DNA of 64,000 bases from Microbacterium ginsengiterrae (GTDB taxonomy: Bacteria > Actinomycetota > Actinomycetes > Actinomycetales > Microbacteriaceae). Below the pieces are notes generated by a model, which saw only the letters and a list, made by a program, of their open reading frames with translations, was not told where the DNA came from and did not search any database. This document shows positions 31,913-43,220 of this stretch, one piece after another (positions within the stretch are counted from its first letter, which is position 1; each line of letters starts with the position of its first letter). The DNA is taken from the NCBI RefSeq assembly GCF_014205075.1, contig NZ_JACHMU010000001.1, forward strand, positions 186,001 to 250,000, read 5' to 3'. The position numbers and the translations under genes are program-made.

Positions 31913-32665
31913 TCAGCTCAGCGCGCACCACCACACGAGGAACGCCGCACCCAACGCGACCACCCAGCTGACCAGGCTCCCCACGAGGAAGTACTCCGCA
32001 CGGGCGCCGGTCTCGCCGTCTCGCGAGATCTCGGGGAACCGCACGATGCCCTTGGCGGCGAGCATCGCCGCGAGCAGGGCGTAGGCGCCGACGAGTGTGA
32101 GGACGAGGACGAGGATCCGTTCGAGTGGACCGATCAGGCGTCCGCCCTGGAAGCCGTCGGAGGGACGAGCGGCCGGCTGCGTGCCGTCCTCGCCGTCGGA
32201 TGCCGTGTGCACGGACGCCCGCTCGACGGGGCGCCACGCGCTCTCGGCGCTCAGCGCGGATCGGACGATGCGGTTGCCCGACTCGAGCAGGAAGACGGCC
32301 GCGCCGAAGGTGAGCACCACGAGGTCGAAAGAGACGGGACCGATCGGCGAGTCGACCCGCCACACCGGGGTGAGCAGTCCGGCGCCGGTACGCTCTCCGA
32401 GCCACAGCACCGCGGCGATGCAGACCACGGCGAGTGCGACAGCGGGCCAGAAGCCCGCCGCCGAGCGCCGTGATTCCGGCATCGCCCACACCCACAGGAC
32501 ACCGGCCACGATGGCCACGAACGCCCACACGAGCGCGTCGCCGATCGTGCCGATGACGACGAGCGTGATCGCCGCGATGAGGAATCCGATCCAGCGCCGC
32601 GGGACGAACTGACGCACCAGGTCGCTCGCACCGACCGCCAGCAGCACGAGCCCCGCGAGGATCAT
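31913..32665 (-). CDS. Integral membrane protein paired with SatD
   Basis: The 250-aa protein has about seven hydrophobic helices, beginning MILAGLVLLAVGASDLVRQF, and one soluble Asp/Gly/Pro-rich loop around residues 145-170. Its start overlaps the satD-like gene by 4 bp, and in other Actinobacteria a membrane protein commonly follows SatD. The two probably act together. Function is unknown. Confidence 0.75.
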   Translation of the reverse strand: MILAGLVLLAVGASDLVRQFVPRRWIGFLIAAITLVVIGTIGDALVWAFVAIVAGVLWVWAMPESRRSAAGFWPAVALAVVCIAAVLWLGERTGAGLLTPVWRVDSPIGPVSFDLVVLTFGAAVFLLESGNRIVRSALSAESAWRPVERASVHTASDGEDGTQPAARPSDGFQGGRLIGPLERILVLVLTLVGAYALLAAMLAAKGIVRFPEISRDGETGARAEYFLVGSLVSWVVALGAAFLVWWCALS

Positions 32666-33324
32666 TCGCGGCCCTTTCTCGCCGGTGCGGCCGCACCTCG
32701 GAGCGCGACCAGACTCTGCAGTACCGCGGCGGCGCCCGCACCGCTGAGCGCCTGAGACACCGCGGACTGGCTGACCTGCTCCTCTTCGGCGAGCTGACGT
32801 TGCGTGCGCCCCAGGTAGCGGCCGTAGGTGAGACGTCGGTCGCGTTCGCTCATGGACCCCACGAGCTGGTCGCGCACGAGCAGATAGGCGTTCGCGGCGT
32901 CGACGGTGGTGCGCATGCTGTCATCATGCCCCGGGGCAGCGACGATCCAGGTGCGCGCCGAGGGCGCGGCGCGCACCTGCATGGCATGCACGTGGTCGAT
33001 CGCCTCTCGTGCCGCCCACCATCCTGGCCCCTCCGGGATGTCGCCGCCCGGAGCCGAGATACGACGAATCTCCCCCACGCCGATGCCGAACCGGCACGCC
33101 ACGTCGTCGGGCAGCGCGAGTTGCAGCAGGAGCAGAGCCGTCAGGGCACCTTCGAGGCCCTCGTAGACTCCCTGCTGCTCATCCCCTACCGTCGGAGTGA
33201 GACGAGCGAGCGCAGGCTCGAGATCATCGACCGCGGCGATGCGGTCATCGAGGATCCGCTGGGCCGCAGTACGGTCCGCGAGTTTTCGAGAGCCGACGAT
33301 GTCGGCGATGACGGCGACAGGCAT
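32662..33324 (-). CDS. SatD-family protein with C-terminal HTH
   Basis: The 220-aa protein begins MPVAVIADIVGSRKLADR, the typical SatD start. It has a GVGEIRR segment mid-protein and a C-terminal sigma-like/MarR-like helix-turn-helix (YLGRTQRQLAEEEQVSQSAV then SQAL). The HTH suggests DNA binding and possible self-regulation. A long palindrome lies immediately upstream. SatD was named from a streptococcal acid-stress operon, but its molecular role is not settled. Confidence 0.83.
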   Translation of the reverse strand: MPVAVIADIVGSRKLADRTAAQRILDDRIAAVDDLEPALARLTPTVGDEQQGVYEGLEGALTALLLLQLALPDDVACRFGIGVGEIRRISAPGGDIPEGPGWWAAREAIDHVHAMQVRAAPSARTWIVAAPGHDDSMRTTVDAANAYLLVRDQLVGSMSERDRRLTYGRYLGRTQRQLAEEEQVSQSAVSQALSGAGAAAVLQSLVALRGAAAPARKGRE

Positions 33325-33326
33325 GA

Positions 33327-33372
33327 GATAAGCGTAACACTGATATCTCGTGAATATCAGTTATTCACTTAT
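33327..33372. promoter_or_regulatory. Extended palindrome between satD-like and DUF1349-type genes
   Basis: CTGATAT (33340-33346) and ATATCAG (33354-33360) form a perfect 7-bp pair with a 7-bp spacer. Further partial symmetry extends outward to ATAAG/CTTAT. It sits in the 72-bp divergent gap, so one operator could serve both genes. Confidence 0.7.
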
Positions 33373-33396
33373 GTGGGCGACCGATATCGTGGGCGC

Positions 33397-33969
33397 ATGA
33401 TCGCTTGGAAAGACGGCACCTGGACGCATGCACCGGAGACGGCCTCGCACCGGGACGGCACACTCACCGTCACGGCCAAGGAAGGCAGCGACGCGTGGCT
33501 GCGCACGGCGTACGGCTTCGTGCACGACTCCGCCCACGCGCTGCTCGCGCCGCTGTCCGTCGGCGAGGCGATGGAGGTCACCTTCCGCGCCCCGTGGGAC
33601 GGACAGTTCGATCAGGCCGGCATCTTCGTGCAGATCGATGACGAGCGATGGGTGAAGACCGGCGTGGAGTTCGCGGACGACCACCTCGGTCTCGGTGCCG
33701 TCGTGACCGACCGCTTCTCGGACTGGTCCGTCGGGCATGTCGACCACTGGCGCGAGCTTCCCATCACCATGCGGGTGAGCCGCTGGCCGGACGCCCTCAT
33801 CGTGCGCGCGCGTGCGGGCGAGGAAGACTGGCGCCTCGTCCGCGTCGCCCCGTTCGACGGGTCGGCGACCGCATCAGCCGGGCCGTTCCTCGCCGCGCCG
33901 ACGCGCGCGGGTCTCCAGGTGGAGTTCCTGCGATGGGAGCGCTCCGCCGCGGACACGGCGCTGCACTGA
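33397..33969 (+). CDS. DUF1349-type lectin-fold protein
   Basis: ATG at 33397 gives 190 aa. The protein has the pattern of DUF1349/YurI-like beta-sandwich proteins: a DAWLRTAYGFVHDSAHAL start, DGQFDQAGIFVQIDDERWVK, VEFADDHLGLGAVVTDRFSD and RAGLQVEFLRWE at the end. Homologues are related to concanavalin-like regulators or sugar-binding proteins, and none has a clear catalytic role. Divergent from the satD-like gene, with a palindrome between. Confidence 0.83.
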   Translation: MIAWKDGTWTHAPETASHRDGTLTVTAKEGSDAWLRTAYGFVHDSAHALLAPLSVGEAMEVTFRAPWDGQFDQAGIFVQIDDERWVKTGVEFADDHLGLGAVVTDRFSDWSVGHVDHWRELPITMRVSRWPDALIVRARAGEEDWRLVRVAPFDGSATASAGPFLAAPTRAGLQVEFLRWERSAADTALH

Positions 33970-33984
33970 GACGAGGGTCGAGCC

Positions 33985-35424
<1,440 letters not shown>

Positions 35425-36516
35425 CTATCTCGGCGGCTGTGCGGTCACGACGCGCTTTACTATGCGGTCAAGGGCCCATTCCAGCGGCCCGCGGCCGACG
35501 AGAAGCGCCCAGGCCGTGCACGCGACGATCACGCCGAGCGTCAGCGGCCAGAACGGATCCATCGCCCGGAACCCGCCGAGATCACCCGTGTCCCCGAGGG
35601 CGATCCCCGCGATGATCGCCCAGACGACGATCTGCGTGGTGTAGGCCGTCAACGGCATCGCTCCGGTGGCACGAAGCGGCAGCGTGATCGCCTTCAGTAC
35701 ACGCAGGCGGCACAGCAGGAGGCAGGCGGCGAGCACGGCGATGACGAATCCGCCGGATCCGATCACCTCCCAGAGACCGGACGAGTGCGGTTGCGCCGTC
35801 CACACCGACCACCAGTACCTGTCGAGTGCAGGGGCGGGGAGCTGGGCGACGCCGTACCCCAGCGCCGCGAGCGCAGCGCCGATCCCCAGCATCCTGATCT
35901 GTGTGGCGGCGTGCGTGATCCCTGCGCGAGCGAGACCCAGTCCTGCGAGGACGAACGCGATCCACACCGCGAACGGGTAGTGCCAGCCGATGATGGCGTC
36001 GAGCTCTGCCGCGTACGGCGAGCGCCAGATGGGAAGGTCGTTCAGCATCGGCTGCACGAACGGCATCACCACGGCGAGTGCGCCCGCCGTGATCAGCACC
36101 GTCCTGGCGGGGAGCACGGTGAACGGCAGGGCGAGCAGGAACAGCACGGCGTACGCGGGCAGGATGACGTAGACGGGGACGCCGGTGACGATCAGCAGGA
36201 TGCCGAGCACGAGCAGGATCGCAGCCCGCAGCGCGATGCGCCACCGGGCGATCGTCATCGCCTCTCCCGAGAGGGGCCTGCGCCCACCCGTGACGAGCCC
36301 GATCGAGACGCCGGCGAGGGCCGCGAACAGGATGGAGGATCGTCCGTCGACGACCGCCGTCCACGTCGATGCGTCCGTCCAAGCGAAGCCGTCGCCCGTC
36401 ACCAGGAGGTGGGCGGAGAACATGCCGATGACGGCCAGCCCTCGCGCGAGGTCGACACCGGCGATCCGCTGGGGACCGTCGAGTCTCGTGACGTTCTCGC
36501 TCAGGCGGCCGCCCAT
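35425..36516 (-). CDS. DUF418/DUF1624-like membrane protein (acyltransferase-type)
   Basis: The 363-aa protein has about ten TM helices. Its opening RIAGVDLARGLAVIGMFSAH matches the heparan-alpha-glucosaminide acetyltransferase-like and DUF418 group (R-x-x-x-x-D-x-x-R-G-x-A). It lies 4 bp after argF and 9 bp before argH, where argR and argG are often found in related genomes. A link to arginine metabolism is unproven; it may only share the transcript. Confidence 0.75.
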   Translation of the reverse strand: MGGRLSENVTRLDGPQRIAGVDLARGLAVIGMFSAHLLVTGDGFAWTDASTWTAVVDGRSSILFAALAGVSIGLVTGGRRPLSGEAMTIARWRIALRAAILLVLGILLIVTGVPVYVILPAYAVLFLLALPFTVLPARTVLITAGALAVVMPFVQPMLNDLPIWRSPYAAELDAIIGWHYPFAVWIAFVLAGLGLARAGITHAATQIRMLGIGAALAALGYGVAQLPAPALDRYWWSVWTAQPHSSGLWEVIGSGGFVIAVLAACLLLCRLRVLKAITLPLRATGAMPLTAYTTQIVVWAIIAGIALGDTGDLGGFRAMDPFWPLTLGVIVACTAWALLVGRGPLEWALDRIVKRVVTAQPPR

Positions 36517-36520
36517 CGCG

Positions 36521-37444
36521 TCAGTTCTGCCGCAGCAGCCAGACCAGCAGCGCCTTCTGCGCGTGCAGGCGGTTCTCCGCCTCGTCCCAGACCACGCTCT
36601 GCGGGCCGTCGATGACCTCGGGGTCGACCTCGTAGCCGCGGTCGGCGGGAAGGCAGTGGATGAAGATCGCGCCGGGGTCGGCGAGCTGCATCGTCTCCGC
36701 GGTGACCTTGTAGCCGCCGAGATCGCGGATGCGCGCGATCTTCTCCTCCTCCTTGCCCATCGACACCCAGGTGTCGGTGACGATCACGTCCGCACCCGCC
36801 GCGGCCTCGGCCGGGTCGGTGTACAGCGTGATGGAGCCGCCCGTCTCGGCGGCGCGCCGCTCAGCGGCCTCGACGACGTCGGCACGCGGGGCGTACGACT
36901 CCGGCGACGCCATGCGCACGTGCATTCCGGCCGTGACACCGGCCAGGGCGTAGGAGTGCGCCATGTTGCTCTGCGCGTCTCCGAAGAACGTCAGCGTCAG
37001 CCCCTTCAGGTCACCCTTGTGCTCGCGAATGGTGAGCAGGTCGGCGAGCAGCTGGCAGGGGTGGAAATCGTCCGACAGCGCGTTGATGACGGGGACGCGG
37101 GTCCCCTTCGCCATCTCCTCGAGTCCGGACTGCGCGTAGGTGCGCCACACGATCGCGGCGACCTGGCGCTCCAGCACACGGGCGGTGTCGGAGGGCGTCT
37201 CCTTGCCGCCGAGCTGGCTGTTGGCCGTGGAGATGATCAGCGGCGAACCACCGAGGTCGGCGATGCCGACGGCGAAGGAGACGCGGGTGCGGGTCGACGA
37301 CTTGTCGAAGATCACCGCGACGGTCTGGGGGCCGGCGAGGGACTTGTCGGCCCAGCGGTCCTTCTTCAGTTCGACGGCGAGGTCGAGGATCTCGGCCTGC
37401 TCGGCAGGGCTGAGGTCGTCGTCGCGGAGGAGGTGGCGGGTCAC
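36521..37444 (-). CDS. argF: Ornithine carbamoyltransferase
   Basis: ArgF makes citrulline from ornithine and carbamoyl phosphate. The 307-aa product has the carbamoyl-phosphate motif [11 protein letters not shown] and the ornithine-binding HCLPADRG near the C-terminus. It also has the [15 protein letters not shown] segment. The GTG start overlaps the argD stop as GTGA. A clear member of the arg operon. Confidence 0.95.
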   Translation of the reverse strand: MTRHLLRDDDLSPAEQAEILDLAVELKKDRWADKSLAGPQTVAVIFDKSSTRTRVSFAVGIADLGGSPLIISTANSQLGGKETPSDTARVLERQVAAIVWRTYAQSGLEEMAKGTRVPVINALSDDFHPCQLLADLLTIREHKGDLKGLTLTFFGDAQSNMAHSYALAGVTAGMHVRMASPESYAPRADVVEAAERRAAETGGSITLYTDPAEAAAGADVIVTDTWVSMGKEEEKIARIRDLGGYKVTAETMQLADPGAIFIHCLPADRGYEVDPEVIDGPQSVVWDEAENRLHAQKALLVWLLRQN

Positions 37445-38691
37445 TTCGAGTCCCCCTGGTCGCTCATTGCGGGCATGCTCTCTGTGCTTTCTCTTTCGGT
37501 CGCCGTCCGGTCGCCCTGCACGTCGGCGAGGGCGGCGGTGAACAGCGTGAGGAACTCTTCGATCTCCGCGTCGCCGATGGTCAGGGCCGGTGCGATGCGG
37601 ATGGTCTCGGGATTGGCTGCGTTGACGATCAGCCCGCGGCGCTGGGCGGCGGCGACGAGGTCGCCGGCCACGGGAGCGGACAGGGCGATGCCGATGAGCA
37701 GGCCGCGCCCGCGTACTCCGCCTACGAGGTGCGAGTCGATCTTCGCGATGGCCTCACGCAGCTGCACGCCGCGCGCGGCGGCGTTGCCGACGAGGTCGCT
37801 GCGCTCGATCTCCGCGAGGACGGCGTTCGCGACAGCGGTCGCCAGCGGGTTGCCGCCGAACGTCGAGCCGTGGGACCCGGGGGTGAACAGCGCGCTGGCG
37901 GCGCCAAAGGTCACCAGTGCCCCGATCGGGAACCCGCCGCCGATCCCCTTCGCGAGGGTGATGGCGTCAGGGGTGATGCCCTCGTGGTTGAATCCGAACC
38001 ACGAGCCCGTCCGGCCGGCACCGGTCTGGATCTCGTCGACGATGAGCAGCGCGCCGTGCGCGAGAGTGAGTGATCGTGCCGCAGCCAGGTAGCCGTCCGG
38101 GAGCTCGACGACGCCCGCCTCGCCCTGGATCGGCTCGACGATGAGCGCCGCGACGCGATCGTCCATCGCCGCCTCCAGCGCCTCGATCGTGGCGGGGATG
38201 TGCTCGACGCCGGCCGGCATCGGCTCGAACGGCGCCCGCATGGTCTTCTTCGCGGTGAGGGCGAGGGACCCCATGGTGCGGCCGTGGAAGCCGTTCTCGA
38301 GGGCGAGGATGCGAGGGCGTTCTGCGCCGCCGCGCAGGCGCGCGAGCTTGAACGCGGCCTCATTCGCCTCGGCCCCGGAGTTGGAGAAGTACACGCGGCC
38401 GTCGATGCCGGCCCCTGCGAGCCGCTTCAGGCGCGCGGCGAGTTCGAGCTGGGGCCGGGTGGCGAAGTAGTTCGACACATGCACCAGCGTCGCGGCCTGC
38501 CGAGAGACGGCATCCACGAACACGGGGTGGGCGTGTCCGAGCGCGTTGACGGCGATGCCGCCGAGGAAGTCGAGGTAACGGTTGTCGTCCCCGTCCCACA
38601 CGTACGATCCCTCACCGCGCGTGAGCAGCGCGAGCCGCTCCCCTGCGTTGAGCACGAGATCCCGTGCCGCGTCCTCCGACCAGACGGTCAT
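37441..38691 (-). CDS. argD: Acetylornithine aminotransferase
   Basis: This class-III PLP enzyme converts N-acetylglutamate semialdehyde to N-acetylornithine. The 416-aa product has [34 protein letters not shown], and the PLP lysine in [17 protein letters not shown] (about residue 260). The ATG at 38691 overlaps the argB stop by ATGA; longer readings are frame shadows of argB. Confidence 0.95.
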   Translation of the reverse strand: MTVWSEDAARDLVLNAGERLALLTRGEGSYVWDGDDNRYLDFLGGIAVNALGHAHPVFVDAVSRQAATLVHVSNYFATRPQLELAARLKRLAGAGIDGRVYFSNSGAEANEAAFKLARLRGGAERPRILALENGFHGRTMGSLALTAKKTMRAPFEPMPAGVEHIPATIEALEAAMDDRVAALIVEPIQGEAGVVELPDGYLAAARSLTLAHGALLIVDEIQTGAGRTGSWFGFNHEGITPDAITLAKGIGGGFPIGALVTFGAASALFTPGSHGSTFGGNPLATAVANAVLAEIERSDLVGNAAARGVQLREAIAKIDSHLVGGVRGRGLLIGIALSAPVAGDLVAAAQRRGLIVNAANPETIRIAPALTIGDAEIEEFLTLFTAALADVQGDRTATERESTESMPAMSDQGDSK

Positions 38692-39605
38692 GCCGTCGCC
38701 TCCGATTCTCCGAGTACCACTTCGGTTCCGATTCCCTTGCTCGTGAAGAGTTCGACGAGCACCGAGTGCGGGACCCGTCCGTCGATGATCGCCGCGGCGT
38801 CCACGCCGCCCTCGACGGCATCCAGGCACGCGCGCATCTTCGGGATCATCCCCGATTCGAGCGTCGGGAGCATGCCGCTCAGCTGCGCGGACGTGAGGTG
38901 CGAGACCAGCGAGTCCCGGTTGGGCCAGTCCGCGTACAGTCCTGGGACATCCGTGAGGATCACGAGCTTGCGCGCGTTCAACGCGACCGCCAGGGCGGAT
39001 GCCGCGGCATCCGCATTCACGTTGAGCGACTGCCCCGGGTTGTCGAGGTCCGGCGCGATGCTGGAGATCACCGGAATGCGTCCGGCGGCGAGATGGTCGA
39101 GGACGGCAGTGGCGTCCACCTGTACGACGTCTCCCACGCGTCCGAGGTCCACCGGTTCACCGTCGATCACGACGCCGCGCCGACGGCCGCCGAACAGTCC
39201 GGCGTCCTCACCGCTGAGTCCGGTCGCGATCGGACCGTGCGAGTTGATCTTCGCGACCAGCTGCGGGTTCACCTGACCGGTGAGCACCATCCGGACGACA
39301 CTGATGGCCTCGGTGTTGGTGACGCGGTAACCGCCCTTGAACTCGCTGGGGATGTCGAGCCGGTCGAGCATGTTGGAGATCTGCGGCCCACCGCCGTGCA
39401 CCACGACGGGCTGCACGCCGACGTAGCGCAGGTACGCGATGTCCTGCGCGAACGCCTCCTGGAGCTCGTCCGACACCATCGCATTGCCGCCGTACTTCAC
39501 CACGACGATCTGGTCGCGGAACTTCTTCAGCCACGGCAGCGACTCGATGAGAGTCGTCGCCTGCTGCGCCGCGACGTCGGGCGGGGTGTCGTGGATGTCT
39601 GTCAT
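38688..39605 (-). CDS. argB: Acetylglutamate kinase
   Basis: ArgB phosphorylates N-acetylglutamate. The 305-aa product has [24 protein letters not shown] and the [20 protein letters not shown] segment of the amino-acid kinase fold. An N-terminal helix (about 1-25) of the type that forms hexamers in arginine-sensitive enzymes is present, so feedback inhibition by arginine is likely. It is coupled to argJ and argD through 4-bp overlaps. Confidence 0.95.
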   Translation of the reverse strand: MTDIHDTPPDVAAQQATTLIESLPWLKKFRDQIVVVKYGGNAMVSDELQEAFAQDIAYLRYVGVQPVVVHGGGPQISNMLDRLDIPSEFKGGYRVTNTEAISVVRMVLTGQVNPQLVAKINSHGPIATGLSGEDAGLFGGRRRGVVIDGEPVDLGRVGDVVQVDATAVLDHLAAGRIPVISSIAPDLDNPGQSLNVNADAAASALAVALNARKLVILTDVPGLYADWPNRDSLVSHLTSAQLSGMLPTLESGMIPKMRACLDAVEGGVDAAAIIDGRVPHSVLVELFTSKGIGTEVVLGESEATA

Positions 39606-40759
39606 GAGGAGTAGGCGCTGTTCTCGTGGACGTAGTCGTGCGTGAGGTCGTTGGTGCGGATGGTCGCCTCCGCCTCGCCGACCTGCAGGTCGATGAGCAC
39701 GTCGGTGGCGCGGGGAGTGAGGTCGACGTCTTCGCGCGGGCGGTCCGGACCGCCCTTGCTGCACACCCGGACGCCGTTCATCCACACGTCGACGTCGTAG
39801 GGGTCGAACTGGGCGCTCGTGGTGCCGATGGCGGCGAGCACACGTCCCCAGTTGGCGTCGTTGCCGAAGATGGCGGCCTTGAAGAGGTTGTTGCGGGCGA
39901 CCGAGCGCCCCACCTCCACAGCATCCTGCTCGCTGACCGCGTTCGTCACACGGATGGTGATGTCGTGGCTCGCGCCCTCGGCGTCCTGCTGCAGCATGGC
40001 GGCGAGCTGATCGCTCAGCTCGGTGAGCGCTGCGGCGAACTCGTCGACGTCGGGGCGGATGCCGCTGGCACCGTTGGCCAGGAGGGTCACCTGGTCGTTC
40101 GTCGACATGCATCCGTCCGAGTCGAGGCGGTCGAAGGTCGTCCCCGTCGCCCGGCGGAGCGCCGTGTCGGCGTCGAGGGCGTCGAGGTCGGCGTCGGTCG
40201 TGATCACGACGAGCATCGTGGCGAGGCCGGGTGCCAGCATCCCCGCACCCTTCGCCATGCCGCCGATGGTCCAGCCATCGCGCGACACGATCGCGGTCTT
40301 GGCGATCGTGTCGGTCGTCATGATGGCGTGCGCCGCGCTCTCGCCGCCGTCGCTCGAGAGCTCGGCGATCGCCTGTTCCGTCCCCGCGAGGACCTTGGCG
40401 CGGAACGTCTCGTCGCCGGTGCCGATGAGCCCGGTGGAGCACACCAGGATGTCGCCCGCGCTGACCTCGAGCAGCTCCGCAGCCTTCTCGGCGGTCTGGT
40501 GCGTCGTCTGGAACCCGAAGCTGCCGGTGAAGCAGTTCGCGCCGCCGGAGTTCAGCACGATCGCCTCCACGGTCCGGTCGGCGATCACCTGCTGAGACCA
40601 GATGATGGGGTTCGCCTTGGCGCGGTTGCTCGTGAAGACGGCGGCGCCGACCTTGCGGGGGCCGCGGTTGACGACGACGGCGACGTCCGGCTTTCCAGTC
40701 GACTTCAGGCCGACGGCGACGCCCGCCGCCTCGAATCCTTGGGGTGCGGTGACGCTCAT
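39602..40759 (-). CDS. argJ: Bifunctional glutamate N-acetyltransferase/N-acetylornithine transferase
   Basis: ArgJ recycles the acetyl group from acetylornithine to glutamate. The 385-aa precursor shows the self-cleavage site in [20 protein letters not shown], with Thr (in LATML) as nucleophile of the beta chain. It also has [23 protein letters not shown] at 40759 overlaps the argC stop by ATGA. Whether it has the argA-like activity too cannot be told from sequence. Confidence 0.95.
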   Translation of the reverse strand: MSVTAPQGFEAAGVAVGLKSTGKPDVAVVVNRGPRKVGAAVFTSNRAKANPIIWSQQVIADRTVEAIVLNSGGANCFTGSFGFQTTHQTAEKAAELLEVSAGDILVCSTGLIGTGDETFRAKVLAGTEQAIAELSSDGGESAAHAIMTTDTIAKTAIVSRDGWTIGGMAKGAGMLAPGLATMLVVITTDADLDALDADTALRRATGTTFDRLDSDGCMSTNDQVTLLANGASGIRPDVDEFAAALTELSDQLAAMLQQDAEGASHDITIRVTNAVSEQDAVEVGRSVARNNLFKAAIFGNDANWGRVLAAIGTTSAQFDPYDVDVWMNGVRVCSKGGPDRPREDVDLTPRATDVLIDLQVGEAEATIRTNDLTHDYVHENSAYSS

Positions 40760-41799
40760 GGTGCCACTCCGTTCACGGTGAGGGCGCGGTCCTCCGGAAG
40801 ACCGAGCGCGAGGTTCATGGATTGGATGGCGGCACCGGCGGTGCCCTTGACGAGGTTGTCGACGGCGGTGACCACGGTCACTCGGCCTGCCGCCCGGTCG
40901 ATCGCCAGGCCGATCAGGGCCGTGTTGGCACCGAGGACGTCGGCGGTGCGAGGGAAGGCACCGGCCGGGAGCAGCTGCACGAAGGTCTCGTCGCCGTATG
41001 CGTCTTCCCATGCTGCGCGGATCTGCTCGTCGGTGACGCCGGGGGTGATGCGCGCCGTCGAGGTGGCGAGGATGCCGCGTGCCATCGGCACCAGCACGGG
41101 GGTGAACGAGATGCGCACGTCGTCGGCGCCCGCAGCCAGCAACGCCTGCTGGATCTCAGGGATGTGCCGATGGGTGCCGCCGACGGCATACGGGTTCGCC
41201 GTGCCGAGCAGCTCGCTTCCGAGCAGATGCGGCTTCAGGCTCTTGCCCGCGCCGGACGGGCCCACGGCGAGGACGCTGACGATGTCGGAGGCGTCGATGA
41301 CGCCCGCTGCGACACCGGGGGCGAGGCTGAGGCTGACGGTCGACGCGTTGCACCCCGGCGCGGCGATGCGCTTCGCGGTACGGAGGTGCTCGCGCTGCTT
41401 GCCGTCGCCGGTGATCAGCTCGGGGACCCCGTACGCCCAGGGCTCGTGGAAGTGCCCGCCGTAGAACGCGTCCCACGATGCCGACGAGGTGAGTCGATGG
41501 TCGGCGCCGGCATCGATCACGAGCGGGACATCACCGAGCGCGTCGGTGTACTGCCCCGATTGACCGTGCGGGAGAGCGAGGAACACGATGTCGTGCCCCG
41601 CGAGCACCTCGGGGGTGGTGTCCTGCAGCGTCAGGTGAGCGAGGGAACGAAGGTGCGGCTGATGCTGGATCAGCGGCTGGCCGGCGTTCGAGTGCGCGGT
41701 GACGGTGCGGATCTCGATGTCGGGATGACCGGCGAGCAGGCGCAGGATCTCGCCGCCCGCATAGCCGGAGGCGCCGGAGACGGCGACGGTATACGTCAT
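40756..41799 (-). CDS. argC: N-acetyl-gamma-glutamyl-phosphate reductase
   Basis: ArgC reduces acetylglutamyl phosphate to the semialdehyde with NADPH. The 347-aa product starts [19 protein letters not shown] (Rossmann motif) and has the catalytic Cys in [17 protein letters not shown]. It is the first enzyme gene of the argCJBDF-X-argH operon, preceded by AAGGTAG as ribosome site. An arginine-rich leader peptide lies upstream at 41886-41978. Confidence 0.96.
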   Translation of the reverse strand: MTYTVAVSGASGYAGGEILRLLAGHPDIEIRTVTAHSNAGQPLIQHQPHLRSLAHLTLQDTTPEVLAGHDIVFLALPHGQSGQYTDALGDVPLVIDAGADHRLTSSASWDAFYGGHFHEPWAYGVPELITGDGKQREHLRTAKRIAAPGCNASTVSLSLAPGVAAGVIDASDIVSVLAVGPSGAGKSLKPHLLGSELLGTANPYAVGGTHRHIPEIQQALLAAGADDVRISFTPVLVPMARGILATSTARITPGVTDEQIRAAWEDAYGDETFVQLLPAGAFPRTADVLGANTALIGLAIDRAAGRVTVVTAVDNLVKGTAGAAIQSMNLALGLPEDRALTVNGVAP

Positions 41800-41812
41800 G
41801 GTTCTACCTTAA

Positions 41813-41874
41813 CGGTGTGAGGTCTGGGGGCCGAGGCGGCGACACCGGTGCTCCACTGCCCACAGGGCAGGAGC
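41813..41874 (-). promoter_or_regulatory. Hairpins between the Arg leader and argC
   Basis: One stem pairs CTGCCC/GGGCAG with GCTC/GAGC outside it (41850-41874). A second pairs CGGTGT/ACACCG (41813-41818 with 41842-41847) and its arm ends 2 nt before the argC AAGG ribosome site. No U-run follows, so control of translation or Rho access is more likely than a classical terminator. Confidence 0.5.
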
Positions 41875-41885
41875 GCGGGGGTCGC

Positions 41886-41978
41886 CTAGCGTCGGCGGCC
41901 GCCCAGGCGGCTGCGGCGTCGGCGCACCACGAGGACGCTCGGGGCGAGCGTCGAGGGGGTGGAGACGGCCGAAGGCAT
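41886..41978 (-). CDS. Arginine-rich leader peptide of the arg operon (30 aa)
   Basis: ATG at 41978 opens a 30-codon frame whose last 12 residues read RRRRSRLGGRRR, with eight arginines, two of them CGA codons, just before TAG. The stop is 86 bp upstream of argC. A good promoter places transcription start on or next to the ATG, so the peptide would be made from a leaderless mRNA. The Arg codons overlap one arm of a GC-rich stem. This layout fits a ribosome-stalling attenuator sensing arginine supply. The role is inferred; chance cannot be excluded from one genome. Confidence 0.6.
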   Translation of the reverse strand: MPSAVSTPSTLAPSVLVVRRRRSRLGGRRR

Positions 41979-41984
41979 GTCGTG

Positions 41985-42013
41985 ACAGTAGCGCTGCCCC
42001 GTCGCTCACGCAA
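41985..42013 (-). promoter_or_regulatory. Promoter of the arg operon
   Basis: On the minus strand TTGCGT (42008-42013) and TACTGT (41985-41990) are separated by 17 bp. Counting 7 bp downstream puts the start at about 41978, the A of the leader ATG. Confidence 0.7.
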
Positions 42014-42032
42014 ATCGCGGGCGCGGGGCGGC

Positions 42033-43001
42033 TCACCCGCTGGCGAGCTCTGCCAGCAGTGCGCGCTCGTCCGCTCGCGTCAATCCTGCGCGACGCGAGC
42101 GGTCGAGGCCCCTGGCCCGTTCGTCCTCGAGGACCTGCGCGATGAGGGGCGCCCACGGTGTCTGCGTCCCGCCGGCGGCTCGGTAGGCGCGGTTGGAACG
42201 CGTCGTGAGCCCCGAGTACTCCGCGGGGAGCCACAGCGGCAGGGAACGCTCCCCCATCCACGGCTGGACTCCGTGCGCCTCGAGCCAGTCATCACTCGCC
42301 GACCGTACGTCTCCGCCGTGTCCGGTCGCCGTGCGGAACGCATCCAGAACCTCATCGAGCGGCGTCGGATCGCCGATCGCGTCGTGCACGCCCGTGAGGT
42401 CGATGTTCGTCGCGAACGCGGCGAGGTCGTCGACCTCGACCACCTGTACGTGACGTCCGGCCACACGCGGCACGAGAACCGCCTCCGAACCTGCCCGGTC
42501 GAACGCTGCCGCCCAGTACCCGAACCGGTCGCTGGGGTCACCGGCGCCGACGATCAGGCCGGGACGGATGATGTGCGTGCGCTCCCCCAGGGTTCGCACC
42601 TGCTCTTCGGCGGCGACCTTCTGCGCGGCGTAGTCGTATTCGTCGCCGTCCTGCGCCGGCGCCTCCAGCCGTGCGGTCTCATCTGCGCCGTCGACGTCGG
42701 CATCCGCGTACACCGACACCGACGAGATGTATGTCCAGTGCGCGGCGCGGTCCCCGAGGGCATCAACGGCATCGCGCACGTGGTCGGCTCGCGATGAGAT
42801 GTCGACGACCTCGTCCCACGGCCGGTCGAGGAGATCGTAGGTGCGCGCGTCGTCGCGGTCGCCGCGCACCAGCACCGCACCGTCGGGGGCGGCACGCTCC
42901 CCGCGGGCGAGGCAGGTCACACGCGCGCCCTGCGCCACCCATCGTCGTGCGATGCGGCCGGAGAGCCATCCGGTACCGCCGAGGATCAGTACGTCCGTCA
43001 T
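42033..43001 (-). CDS. NAD-dependent epimerase/reductase family protein
   Basis: An extended SDR-like protein of 322 aa. VLILGGTGWLSGRIARRWVA is the NAD-binding motif, with GTGWLSG for GxxGxxG. YISSVSVYADADVDG carries the substrate-loop Ser, and DEYDYAAQKVAAEEQ holds the YxxxK pair. Such proteins act on nucleotide sugars or flavonoid-like substrates; the substrate is unknown. The stop lies 20 bp upstream of the arg promoter. Confidence 0.85.
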   Translation of the reverse strand: MTDVLILGGTGWLSGRIARRWVAQGARVTCLARGERAAPDGAVLVRGDRDDARTYDLLDRPWDEVVDISSRADHVRDAVDALGDRAAHWTYISSVSVYADADVDGADETARLEAPAQDGDEYDYAAQKVAAEEQVRTLGERTHIIRPGLIVGAGDPSDRFGYWAAAFDRAGSEAVLVPRVAGRHVQVVEVDDLAAFATNIDLTGVHDAIGDPTPLDEVLDAFRTATGHGGDVRSASDDWLEAHGVQPWMGERSLPLWLPAEYSGLTTRSNRAYRAAGGTQTPWAPLIAQVLEDERARGLDRSRRAGLTRADERALLAELASG

Positions 43002-43156
43002 GTGCCCATGTCATCACCATGCGCTGATCTGCGAAAGGGGTTCCGCTCCCAGCGGAGTGACGGTGATCGTTCCTCGCGAGTGGATGCCGCCCGGTTGCGC
43101 ATGACTCCCTGTCCCACCCCAGAAGCGCAGGCGACGATCGTGGCGACCATCGACAC

Positions 43157-43194
43157 GAACGGCGAGGCGGGGCTGTGACCCCTCCTCGCCGTTC
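43157..43194 (-). terminator. Terminator downstream of pheT
   Basis: GAACGGCGAGG pairs with CCTCGCCGTTC (11 bp), with an inner GGGG/CCCC pairing after one mismatch. It lies 26 bp past the pheT stop. The remaining 43002-43156 shows no gene. Confidence 0.8.
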
Positions 43195-43220
43195 CGACCC
43201 CGTGTGACGGGACACGTGCA

